Source: Didymodactylos carnosus
Taxonomy: Eukaryota; Rotifera; Eurotatoria; Philodinida; Philodinidae
Reading direction: 5' to 3'
DNA length: 30,823 nt
NCBI GenBank assembly: GCA_905250885.1
Contig: CAJNOQ010001510.1
Location: forward strand, 1-30,823
Below the pieces are notes generated by a model. It was not told where the DNA came from. It did no database searches and saw nothing but the letters and a program-made list of their open reading frames with translations. This document shows positions 10,462 through 19,794 of the stretch, in pieces. The position numbers and the translations under genes were made by a program. Within the stretch, counting starts at the first letter, position 1; every line of letters begins with the position of its first letter.

Positions 10462-10596
10462 TATATCCACCTGGCCAAAATAAATGGAACACACTATTTT
10501 TACAATTAATCCTCCATAAAATGGAAGTTAACTTCCATTGTATGGAGGATTAATTTTAAAAATAGTATGTTCGACTTATTTTGGCCAGGGGATATA
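10462..10596. mobile_element. Near-perfect palindromic MITE, 135 bp
   Basis: The whole segment folds on a centre at about 10529 (GGAAGTTAACTTCC). The arms share CCTGGCCAAAATAA, AGTATTTTTA-type and AATTAATCCTCCATA words with few mismatches and one single-base indel. The tips read TATATCC on both sides after inversion and border on TA, so a TA target duplication (Tc1/mariner type) is possible. No coding capacity. Confidence 0.75.
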
Positions 10597-10939
10597 ATGA
10601 ACATGTTCAAGTACGATAAATACTGGAAGCTTGTATTTTATCATTTTGTATTAATTTGTATAATTAATAAAGAAAAATGCTATTCCTAGCAGTTTTTTAC
10701 TTCCTATATTCGACTTTGTTCTCCATCGCTCTTCTCAATAGATTATCTTTCTCTTCTTTCAAAACATGCTCTTACGCATAGAGGATAAAACGGTGTGTAC
10801 TTGGTATAAGTTTTACATTGATTTCAGCTTTTATATTGGGTTGTAGTACAAAAAATATGAAAATTATTTGAAAACTTTTCTCAATTTTGAAGTCCTTACC
10901 TTATTTCGCGAGTTTGTAACGTACACGGAAAGGGTCCTA

Positions 10940-11049
10940 TCCAAAAAACAAAATTCCAATGGCAAAAAGATAGAGCGTAAGCTGAAGTGTATGACCTGCT
11001 ATTCAAATCTCGAAAAACTGCACCTAAATATAACGTGGTTGCCCACTGT
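10940..11049 (+). repeat. Diverged copy of the 1281-1406 repeat end
   Basis: The words CAAAAAGATAGAGCGTA, CCTAAATATAACGTGG and TTGCCCACTGTG align in order with 1300-1406 in the same orientation. The 72-codon ORF at 10868-11086 falls on this repeat and is not taken as a gene. The partner left end is not nearby, so this is a fragment. Confidence 0.55.
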
Positions 11050-11484
11050 GAAGGGTGTTGAAGGACATATTGACGAAAGGCAATGACGCACTCAGTCTTT
11101 GTATCAAAGAAAAATAATTAAGAAAACACAATATATTCATCAAATTTCTGAAATCAGATATTTAGTTTTTGTCATATGTTGTACATCTTAATGTTTTTTT
11201 TGACAGTTCAACGTCATTGATAAAATTAGAAAAGTGTTGCTCTTTAGAGATTAAATTTTGATTGTCTGACATTTCTTTTCTATCATACTTTACAAGAAAA
11301 GAATAATCTGATAATCTCCGTTTAAGTATATTAATAGTTTTGTAATTTTTTCTGCCAATAAGGTTGGTTCTTGAGAATCATTGAGAAAGGACTTAAGTTG
11401 TCAAAAACATTGATATGCACAACACATCACAAAAATCAAATAGTTAATTTCACATATTCTAATTTCATATCTAATTTTCGTTAC

Positions 11485-11486
11485 AG
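11485..11486 (+). other. Splice acceptor immediately upstream of the GPCR start codon
   Basis: The sequence ending TAATTTTCGTTACAG is a pyrimidine-rich 3' splice site, and the ATG follows after only six nucleotides (TTCAAA). The receptor mRNA is therefore probably spliced in its 5' UTR. It may be joined to an upstream non-coding exon, or to a trans-spliced leader, which in animals is typically added just before the start codon. The choice between the two is inference. Confidence 0.5.
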
Positions 11487-11492
11487 TTCAAA

Positions 11493-12461
11493 ATGAGTAG
11501 CAATCAAACGGAAGGCACATTATTGGAACAAATCTTCACATATTATCCATTATCGCTTGTTGTTGTTGGCACTATTTTGAATTTGTTAACATTTTTGGTA
11601 TTTTGTCGTCCATTATTTCTTAGTCGTCCAACATTTCACTATTTACGTGCAATATCCCTGTTTGATATTATGATGTTATACGGATGGAATTTAGATCACT
11701 ATTTTAACGGTCGAAAGGAACTTCCATTTATTAGTCGTTCATTATCAACGTGTAAATTCTTTTCCTTTCTAAATTATTTTGCTGCACAAGTTTCTGCGTG
11801 GCTTCGTGTTTTTATATGTATCGATCGATATCTTGCATTATACAATTTGAGTTTATATAAAAGAAAAATAAATTTTCATAAAACAGCTTTGATTATTATA
11901 TGTTTAATATTAACTACCATATTTCTACTAAATTCTCATATTTTAATTCTTTCATGTTACACATATACGAGTAATTCGACAAATATGACAATAGTATCAA
12001 TTTTCTCGCGTTATTATCGACTATATCCTATGTGGGACTATGTTAATCTGGCAATTTACAATTGTATACCATTTATACTCATGTCCGGATTTAATAGTGG
12101 AATTATTTATTACTTAATTCAAATAAAACGTTCATCACTCGTTCAATCTAAGTTACAATATATTCAAATAACAATATCATTAGTTATATCAACATTACTC
12201 TTTTCTCTTATGACAGTACCCGGTACAGCCGTTTATGCTTTTTTCCTTTCAATGATATCAAATAAATCGTACAGAGCTGGTTTACTTTACTTACTTGATT
12301 CAATTTTATACACTTACCATATAACAAGTTTTATACTTTATTTTATTGCATTAAGAGAATTTCGAGAAGAACTAGTATGTATGATTAAATGCAACTTTAA
12401 AGTAGCAACGATCGGCGATAAATATAAAACACCAACTGTAAAAAGAACAACAGAAATGTAA
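11493..12461 (+). CDS. Class A (rhodopsin-like) G protein-coupled receptor, single coding exon
   Basis: This 322-aa protein has seven hydrophobic segments at about residues 18-38, 48-68, 89-110, 130-153, 185-209, 225-252 and 264-287. Class A marks are an Asp in TM2 (D58), a Cys before TM3 (C87) that can pair with C155 in loop 2, DRY at 111-113 after TM3, and prolines in TM5 (P193) and TM6 (P243). N-glycosylation sequons sit at N4, N161 and N164. The NPxxY motif of TM7 is not recognisable, as in many lineage-expanded invertebrate receptors. The cytoplasmic tail is short and basic. It should act at the plasma membrane through G proteins. The ligand cannot be told; peptide receptors of the FMRFamide type are the nearest guess. 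The coding region has no intron. No in-frame upstream ATG is needed because a splice acceptor lies 7 nt before this one. Confidence 0.88.
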   Translation: MSSNQTEGTLLEQIFTYYPLSLVVVGTILNLLTFLVFCRPLFLSRPTFHYLRAISLFDIMMLYGWNLDHYFNGRKELPFISRSLSTCKFFSFLNYFAAQVSAWLRVFICIDRYLALYNLSLYKRKINFHKTALIIICLILTTIFLLNSHILILSCYTYTSNSTNMTIVSIFSRYYRLYPMWDYVNLAIYNCIPFILMSGFNSGIIYYLIQIKRSSLVQSKLQYIQITISLVISTLLFSLMTVPGTAVYAFFLSMISNKSYRAGLLYLLDSILYTYHITSFILYFIALREFREELVCMIKCNFKVATIGDKYKTPTVKRTTEM

Positions 12462-13913
12462 AATCGAACAATTATCGTAATAGTAATTGTAGTACGTCGT
12501 ATCAAATCAAAGTGCTACAACAAAATTCATCACATGTACGTTTATCTTGTCAAACAACAACATTCAGCACCAACTGTTTTTAAATTGACCTCTACCAATG
12601 CAACAAGTAACGTCCTATTCAGATTCATCAACTCTCTTGACGTTAAATCACAATGACCATCTTTTTCCACTCCGTTAGTTATGTAGTTACTAAGCGCGTA
12701 TCTGCACATATCATCGGACTTTGAAATTTTCAAATGCGATTTGAGTCCGGGGCAGTGCAATATTCGGAATCAGCATGATCGATTGTCTATGGGTCCATGA
12801 TTTTTATTCCCCCATACTTGTGAAAATTAAATTCGGGAATCTTAAAAACAAATTTGCCAAAAGATTTATGCGTTTAGGGGGATTTGAACTTCGACCCTGT
12901 GCAAAATTAATTAGATAGATTAATGTGTTGTACTGTTTTTCTTGTAATGAGTCTGTTTTTAATTTTGAATATTTTCCTTTTAAGCGTGTATATTTGCTTC
13001 TATAATCGGTCGTAAAGACTAGACAGTTTCTGTAGAAAAGAATACAAACTCAATACTTTTTTAGAAGAATATTTGACATTTAATCATTTTCACAATTAGG
13101 AGTTTTTCGTGTTAGAGTGCCTATAATCATCATCGACATGAAAACATACCAATCCTCACTTCTTTTGCCATTGATGAAGTAGAAAAATTTTAGAAAGTTT
13201 TACTTGAAATTTTAAAATCTTCTCTCACAAACACTGACTTTAAAAAAATTAAAATTGTGATTATACGCGTAACACGATGAGTTCCGTTCAACTGTCAATC
13301 ATTTTCCCATTTTCTGTTTTTATCCTTCAATCTCTTTCCGATTTAGATTCATTGTTCGTCCGTATACATATGCGATTGTGTTGGTTTTTCTATTGTGTAT
13401 TGTCGCGCTGTGTACCGATATAATGGTTCGCCAAATCAGAAGGATGTGACGTTTATTTTATGTTGAGTCTGCTCATTAGTTATTGAAATAAAGATGAAAC
13501 TAAAGTATTTAAAGTATAGATTATTGACTATTCTGCATCTAGTGATCGTTTTTGCTATTGAAACAAATGCGCTTGATGAAAATAGAATGAACCAGATCTC
13601 TAGAGATCGGTCCCTATTTCCATTGGATATGAACAGCCCAAGATCATCTCCGCTAACGTCAGAATAAATTATATCAGTTTTGGAATGATACAACTGTTTG
13701 ATCCAAAATTATAGACTTCAGCATTAAAACTAGAAGCTAAATCGTGATCAGTCTCTTTCGTTCGTTCCTGGAGACGATCGGCATTACACCATGAGGCATA
13801 ATGTAATTTCAAATTTTGTTTTTGTTTCCAATGTTTGCCTGACATACTTGCATCTCTCGCACTTATAGTTTACATATCTACGGTTGATATTTATTTTATT
13901 CAATAATGTTACT
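12462..13913. other. 3' flank of the GPCR gene and intergenic DNA
   Basis: No gene recognised. I saw no AATAAA close to the GPCR stop codon. Minus-strand frames at 12542-12760 and 13436-13693 lack any familiar motif. Confidence 0.45.
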
Positions 13914-13923
13914 ATGAAAACAG

Positions 13924-14550
13924 TTTACTGACGAGGGAATCTTTCGAGATGTAACCTTCCGATCCCAATAGTTTGTACATAGATCGATAGATCTTAGTGA
14001 GGTAGTAAATACCCTAAAAGGATTTGTATCCATGCCTCTTGAAGATCTGATTTTCTGGAAAACCAGTTTTTCAAGAACTCTAAAAAATAACCCAAACCTT
14101 TTTTAATGAAGCATGATTGTAGCCCGCAAATTTCTGATTAAAATGAGACATCTCCCAAGTCTACACGTTCTTTCTTTACAAAGTTATAGAATTTACAAGA
14201 AAACCCTAAATATTCATTGTCAGCTCAATGCTACAGAAATAAAAAGAAATTAATTTAGGACTTTTCTTGTAAATTCTATAACTTTGCAAAGAAGGGTCAT
14301 GTATAGGTGGAAGATGTCTGATTTTAATCAGAAATTTGCAGGCTACAATCATGCCGCATTAAAAAAGGTTCTGGCTATTTTTTAAAGTTCTTAAAATACT
14401 GGTTTTTCAGAAAAGCGGGTCTTCAAGAGCCATGGACATGAATCCTTTTCGGGTATTTACTACGTCACTGAGGTCTATCGATCCATGTACAAACCATTAG
14501 AATCGAAAGGTTACATCTCGAAAGGTTTCCTTGTGAGAGAATGTAATAAA
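13924..14550. mobile_element. 627-bp foldback element with 10-bp target duplication
   Basis: The arms 13924-14211 and 14253-14550 are inverted copies along nearly their whole length. Matching words include CTTTCGAGATGTAACCTT, GATTGTAGCC and TTGTAAATTCTATAACTTTG. A loop of about 41 bp separates them. ATGAAAACAG stands directly outside both ends (13914-13923, 14551-14560). Both tips start TTTA. The 10-bp duplication and near-complete inverted arms fit a Mutator-type foldback MITE. No ORF of note. Confidence 0.85.
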
Positions 14551-14599
14551 ATGAAAACAGTAGTACGAAATTCAAACTCAATTCAGTAATAAGCGCCGT

Positions 14600-14935
14600 T
14601 AGACGAAATCGAGAACAACTTACATACAACCGAAAAATCCACGTAATCCATATTTAACTCGACAACCGTAACTTGGATAGAGATGAGCCTGTCGGATGGA
14701 CTTTGATATAACGGACAAAAACATCCATGTTTCCTCCAGAAAATATAAGAATATAACGGCAGTTATACATGCTTCTTGCTGGAAAACTCAGTAATCCGAA
14801 TATAACTCAAAAATCTTAACCCCTACAAAGCCGATCTGGAGAAAATATAAAAACTCCAGCCCATCAGGAACACAAAATACCATGCTAGTAGTATACGCGG
14901 ATAATGTGCTGTTCACAAAAAGTTGGCCCTTTCAA
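14600..14935 (+). pseudogene. Possible reverse-transcriptase scrap
   Basis: In the plus frame at about 14850-14930 the reading is SPSGTQNTMLVVYADNVLF. LVVYADNVLF resembles the catalytic YADD box and its following strand, with the last Asp replaced by Asn. Upstream parts lie in other frames with stops. No further RT motif could be aligned, so a chance match is possible. Confidence 0.25.
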
Positions 14936-15478
14936 AAATGTTTTATCATTTTTTGGGGTACCTTTTATTTGTTTGTAGATTTAACCGTAAAACCTGACTC
15001 CCAGCATATGGCTTGCGGGGAGACAGGATAAAAAACACTGATTCATCGGTTAAGGCATGCAATCATGAGTAAAAAATAGAAATTTTGAGAATTTTATCAC
15101 TTCTTATTCAGACTTGATTGCGTGATCAAAGGTGATGATCTTCGAAATTAGGACGTTAACGAGCTACAAATAGACTTGCAATCGTGTGAGACTTGATCGT
15201 AAAAATCATTTCTTAAACGAAGAATACATATGATTAGATTCTGTTTCGTAGCTAGTAGACGTAGAACAGTGATCTAGTCAATCTGTTCAATGTTATTTAG
15301 GTTCTTGCATAAATATTCGTACACGGTTCTAATTGTGAATGTTTTTACTATTACTTGAGTTTCTTTCATAATTACAGAGGCAATGGAGTTATTACATAAT
15401 CGAAGAAGTTATTTACATATAAATAAAAAAACGGAATTATTCATAATTAGCGTTTAGTCACTTGTATTTTGATTAAAT

Positions 15479-15739
15479 CTATGATCCATCACTTTCCCCA
15501 CCTGCTGGTTCTCGAGGGGCTGGTTCTCGAGGGACTGGGGGTTGTCTAACTCTATCGACTGGTGGATTGCGACTTGCTGATGCTGATGGTGCGTTTCTAT
15601 TTTCACTTGTTGTATTTGCTGCTGGCGGTAAAGGGTTCTTTACTGGAGGAGTATCTACCGGCGATTCTTTAGATTTATTTGATTTTTTACCAGATAATGT
15701 TTGCTTAATTTTATTAAAACGCGATTTGATTTTATCCAT
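15479..15739 (-). CDS. Small proline-rich ORF, 86 aa, unknown function
   Basis: A single uninterrupted ORF of 86 codons. The first ~25 residues are basic and amphipathic (MDKIKSRFNKIKQTLSGKK), and the rest is Pro/Ser/Asn-rich and probably disordered. I see no known domain, signal peptide or membrane segment. The C-terminal PREPAPREPA comes from a perfect 15-bp tandem duplication (15504-15518, 15519-15533). Composition is more GC-rich than the flanks, which supports real coding. The 156 bp beginning at the start codon and running upstream recur at 19425-19580 without this coding sequence. The opposite-strand ORF over the same span is treated as its shadow. The gene call is moderate: length and bias are suggestive, but there is no homology. 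Confidence 0.45.
   Translation of the reverse strand: MDKIKSRFNKIKQTLSGKKSNKSKESPVDTPPVKNPLPPAANTTSENRNAPSASASRNPPVDRVRQPPVPREPAPREPAGGESDGS
15504..15533. repeat. Perfect 15-bp tandem duplication inside the small proline-rich ORF
   Basis: GCTGGTTCTCGAGGG occurs twice head to tail. Its length is a multiple of three, so the reading frame is preserved and the encoded PREPA unit is doubled. Confidence 0.9.
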
Positions 15740-15891
15740 GATTTATGCACGTATTAAATGAAAATATGCGTCCTCGTAAAGTAAGTGATTTGCTTTGTGA
15801 AAATGTGTCATTTCTATGCTAAAAGAAAGTAACCAGAGAATGTTATTTTACGGATCGATGCATTGAGAGATATTTGTTATCGTCGCTTTTT
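15736..15891 (-). promoter_or_regulatory. Upstream region of the small ORF, duplicated elsewhere in the window
   Basis: This 156-bp block starts at the initiation codon of the proline-rich ORF and extends upstream of it. A copy at 19425-19580 in the same orientation differs at nine positions by my count (about 94% identity), with no gaps. The position suggests that it holds the 5' UTR and promoter. No TATA box is evident. It could instead be a piece of a dispersed repeat. Confidence 0.5.
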
Positions 15892-17124
15892 CGTCGTGAT
15901 GTCCTCTATCAGGGAAAGGAAGAGAACAGCAAAAATGAGTGACCTTACTATAAAGACGTCTCATTGTCATAATTTGCTCGAAATGAAGTATGTGATGCTA
16001 AATGCTTCAGAAAAACTTTATTCACTGTTCTTATAAAAATCAGAGAAATTCTAAAATGATATATATTTACATCACATAATTATATCAATGAATTAAACTT
16101 TGCGCTATTAAATTTACTAAATTGTAATTTTGACACAAGGCAGACTATTGAGTAATTATATGGTTGAACCTGATGGAATTTTAAGGTTATATGGTATCGC
16201 TATTAACAACATTGTTCGATGCAGTTTTAGCAAAAACTGAGTTAACTTAAAATTACAGAATGAATGAATAGTTTCAAATCTCGCTGCGTTTTGTAAGCTT
16301 TTCTTGAAACTAATTTCTTCACGTATGGAAACGAAAAAGATTTGGCTTGCATTCTTTCGCAGACGAATTTGAAGAAAACATTTTTTGCAAATTATTCATC
16401 AGAATTATCTAGTAAATAGTATCAAAAATATCTTTGTTCTGGTCTGTAGATCTGGGCTAGTTAACTGAAATATGCACAGACCTTCGACGTGTACATTATC
16501 GTTGAGGTAGATTCGATTACTCACAGGTGTGAATGTAACGAGACGTTCTTAATGAATGGAAGAAGGATGAAAGGAGAAAAAGACCGAACACTCTTAACTG
16601 AATGAAAGGCAATAACTGATTATATTTGAATATTTTTCCCACTATCTGAAGTATGGCGCTAACTTTTTCCTTCACTTTTTTATACCATTACACTGGATGT
16701 CATCTATAGAATTTCACAAGTTATTCATTATTTCGAATGAAAAAGTGGTATACATTTGTACGAAAATTTCCGACAAGTTTTTTGGTGCCGGTGTTTAGTA
16801 ACAAGAAATGACGGGCATGCACAAATTTTGGACGTTTTCCGTCTTTAACCATGTCGGGCTTTGGATTTAACAGCAAATCAATCAGCAAGCAATTTCAAGG
16901 TTGAATCGAATCAAAGTTGCACCAATGTTGAGCAATACGATGGGTCATCCATGACTCATTGGTGGCGAACAACATGAAAAAAGTACAAAAAAAGAAAGTA
17001 CTCTTTTACACTTAGATCATTATTTTATAGCAAACATTTTTTATATTGCGTATTCATTGTCATACAATTAATTTTATTTTTTCTAGGTTATTGTTTAGTG
17101 TAAAAAGTAGGTTAAACCATTCAT
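15892..17124. other. Intergenic, nothing recognised
   Basis: AT-rich sequence without long frames, RNA genes or strong repeats, apart from the outer inverted word at 16941-16954 noted with the neighbouring TIR element. Confidence 0.45.
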
Positions 17125-17659
17125 CAATTAGCCACTTTCTCGTATAGGGATTTATTTTCCAATGATTATTTGAACGAAAAGCAATGAATGAGCGAGCGAA
17201 TGAATATTCATTGCGACAACAAATAAACTTCCAAGCGGAACAAACATTCATCAATAAGGAAACGATAAACCAAATTTTTAATTGGGAACGAGCAATGTTC
17301 AAATAACTCTAAATACTGAGTAATGAGAAATGCTGAGAAAGTAGAGCAGTAATCATGATTTTTAACATACTTATTTGGGAACTAGAGTAGTCGTCAGCAT
17401 GATAACCTTTGTGAAAATATGTATATAAAGGAGAGATACACAATTCTCTTCTCACACTGTTTTTAATAATATCTGCTGAATTTGTTGAATCTAACATGGC
17501 AAAAGATCGGTTATCGATATTCTCTCAAACATAAAAACCATAGTAATTTTTTTCTAATAATACCTTGGTCGTCGCAATGAATATTCATTTGCTCATTCAT
17601 AGCTTTTCGTCCAAATAATCAGTGGAAAGTAAATCCCTGTACAAGAAAGTGGCTAATTG
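17125..17659. mobile_element. Non-autonomous TIR element with ~90-bp arms
   Basis: Arms 17125-17217 and 17571-17659 are inverted copies: CAATTAGCCACTTTCT, GGGATTTA, GATTATTTG and ATGAATATTCATTGCGAC all recur. The interior shows no coding potential. A weaker outer pair (TGGGTCATCCATGA at 16941-16954, inverted at 17779-17792) hints that it sits in a larger symmetrical unit. No target duplication was established. Confidence 0.65.
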
Positions 17660-17770
17660 GGATATATTTTTATGTAATCAATGGAAAGTAACTCCCCCCT
17701 TTTCAATGAAGAAAAACTAATTAAATTAGAAATTAATCAACGGATAGTAAATCCGCGGACAGTAAATCGT
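17624..17770 (+). repeat. Degenerate short repeat GGA(A/T/C)AGTAAATCC
   Basis: Words of the form GGAAAGTAAATCC, GGAAAGTAACTCC, GGATAGTAAATCC and GGACAGTAAATCG follow each other within about 145 bp. The left copy is part of the inverted-repeat arm. Subterminal repeats of an element are one explanation. Confidence 0.4.
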
Positions 17771-19424
17771 GTACTCGGTCATGAATGACCCATTTACTTG
17801 TAAGCACTTTTCAGAAAATTCGTACATCATAAGAAAAGCCCATTCTGCTTGGAAAGGCAACACTCTACTGAATGTTAATCGACGATAACATGTTTCTGAA
17901 ACGTTCTGGAATAAAGAATAAAAACTGAGAAAACTTTTTTCAACTTTTCCATTTTTTTGAAAACTTTTTATTTTGTGATTGACATGTTTTAACCAAAAAT
18001 TGATGGAAAAGAAAATCTTTTTTTATCAATCGATAGCTTATGGACTTACCTTGCTCTCAAAAGCAATCCATTTTTTATCATATGCTTCATTGTCTTTTTA
18101 TAACAATTCTATAAAATGGATCATGGATGACCCCTGGGCAGGTAAAGGATTAAATAAATTAATCAGAGAAAGACCGAGATTATTATAACTTTAGTTTGCT
18201 TTTGTTTTGTTTCAATTGAAAAGTAAAAGTGGTTTTGTGTTAGTGCGAATAATTTCTAGCCGGGTCCTTCCCAACGGACTATCAAAGAAATTTTCCACCA
18301 TTATTTTAGGAAAACCGAAAAAAGTCTCAGAGTCCGTTTCGGCCTTTGCCCAAAGGTTACCGCAGGAGGATTTGCAGGATAAGTGTTCCCATTCGATTGG
18401 TAATACTTAAAATTAATAGACAATTCGTAGTTACCTATATTTTCATGATTTCTTCTTTATTGAAACATATTTTGTTAGCAATAAATCTTGAAATCTCGAA
18501 AATTAGCCTAAATATTCGTCATATTTTCAATTTCACGTCCGGTTCTACATCTTTTTTTCCACGTTTGAAGCCGTATTCGGGAACGAACATGAAAAACTGC
18601 ATCGAACGATGTATATGACCCATTGTCTTAAGACTCGGTTCACGTCGGAAGTGAACAAAAATTCTCTTTCTAGTTTTATAGTTTCTATTTTACATATATC
18701 GAATAGAGCAAACATTTTCTACAGGAAAATAAGTTTTCATTCGTTTCAAAGGAAGGGTAAAAAAATAAAAAACTTACAAAGGACCAAAAATGCCCTATCT
18801 TAGAAAAAAACCCTGATCCCCTATCCATTTTGTGTCAAATGGAAATGGGCTATTTTGTTCAGAATTTGAGAGTGACTTCGACTATATGATTATTTTTGAA
18901 AAATATTTGAGAATAAAAAACCGATCTTATCGCCCACCACTTATTCTTTATAGGTTTTAACGGTATTTTAAACATATTTGATAATCAACTAAAAAACAAA
19001 TTCTACAGGCAGGTATGTTCGGTCAAGAAAGAGATAATTAACTATTTAAGTAATAAGATAGACTATATTTTTAATTATGAATCTGAAAAAACTACATTCT
19101 TTTCTTCTTTTAACTTTTTGAAACTGAAGAATTTTTCAAGACTCTTCGAATTTTTTCCAATTTTCTTACTTAAAAATAGTTTTTAAAAATTAAAACATTT
19201 TTTTTCAATCATTTTGATGCGCTCTATCCAACCATGTATAAATAAACGAAAACAAAATCTCTTGTTCAAACTTGGAATTTCCAGGACCTTACTATTCATT
19301 GACAAAAGAAGTTGGCTAAGCTTTTTTCATAGTGCCACTACTAGCTACAAGATCAAAAACCACAAACAGTTAATTGTGTAACATGTGTTGATTTATTTAG
19401 GAAATTATATTTATTTCTTCGTTC
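17771..19424. other. Intergenic; several short frames without recognisable product
   Basis: Plus-strand frames at 17979-18188, 18207-18410, 18346-18618 and 18609-18803 have no known domain and overlap one another. The stretch 18240-18420 is less AT-rich than its flanks and might be an old element fragment, which I could not identify. Confidence 0.4.
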
Positions 19425-19580
19425 CCATGATTTATGCACATATTAAATGAAAATATGTGTCCTCGTAAAGTAAGTGATTTCCTTTGTGAAAATGTGTCAT
19501 TTCTATGCTAAAAATAAGTAATCAGAGAATGTTATTTTACGGATCGATGCATTGAGGGATATTTGTTATCATCACTTTTT
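19425..19580 (-). repeat. Second copy of the upstream region, without its coding sequence
   Basis: This is the direct repeat of 15736-15891. The matching ends at the ATG: on the minus strand the start codon here is followed by G T K K and a stop within five codons, whereas the other copy opens the 86-aa ORF. It is an orphaned promoter/5' UTR copy or one end of a repeated unit. It lies about 215 bp downstream of the RFX stop codon. Confidence 0.75.
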
Positions 19581-19676
19581 CTATGCTAAGGTTTTTCACA
19601 ACAGGTTCGGCATCTTAAATTATTTTGATCTAGATTTGGAAGAACATTAAATTAGAATGAAGAATGCTTAATTTCT

Positions 19677-19682
19677 TTTATT
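19677..19682 (-). terminator. Candidate polyadenylation signal of the RFX gene
   Basis: AATAAA on the minus strand lies about 112 nt beyond the RFX stop codon (19795-19797). It is the first canonical signal I found after the stop. The hexamer is frequent by chance in such AT-rich DNA, so the assignment rests on position alone. Confidence 0.4.
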
Positions 19683-19688
19683 TTTAGA

Positions 19689-19735
19689 TCAACACATAGA
19701 TATACATATATATATATATATGTATACATACACAC
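19689..19735. repeat. TA/CA microsatellite
   Basis: An uninterrupted run of TA dinucleotides with flanking TATACATA and CATACACACG units lies just beyond the candidate RFX polyadenylation signal. Confidence 0.85.
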
Positions 19736-19794
19736 GTACATGTTAACAACGTTGATTTATGCAGTAAATACATACGTACAACTAAAGAAAATAT

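Noticed and set aside
12876..12905. tRNA-like B box (GTTCAAATCC on the minus strand)
   Set aside because: The flanking bases do not form a T-stem, and no acceptor or anticodon arm could be placed around it.
15567..15761. 64-codon plus-strand frame
   Set aside because: Antisense shadow of the proline-rich ORF.
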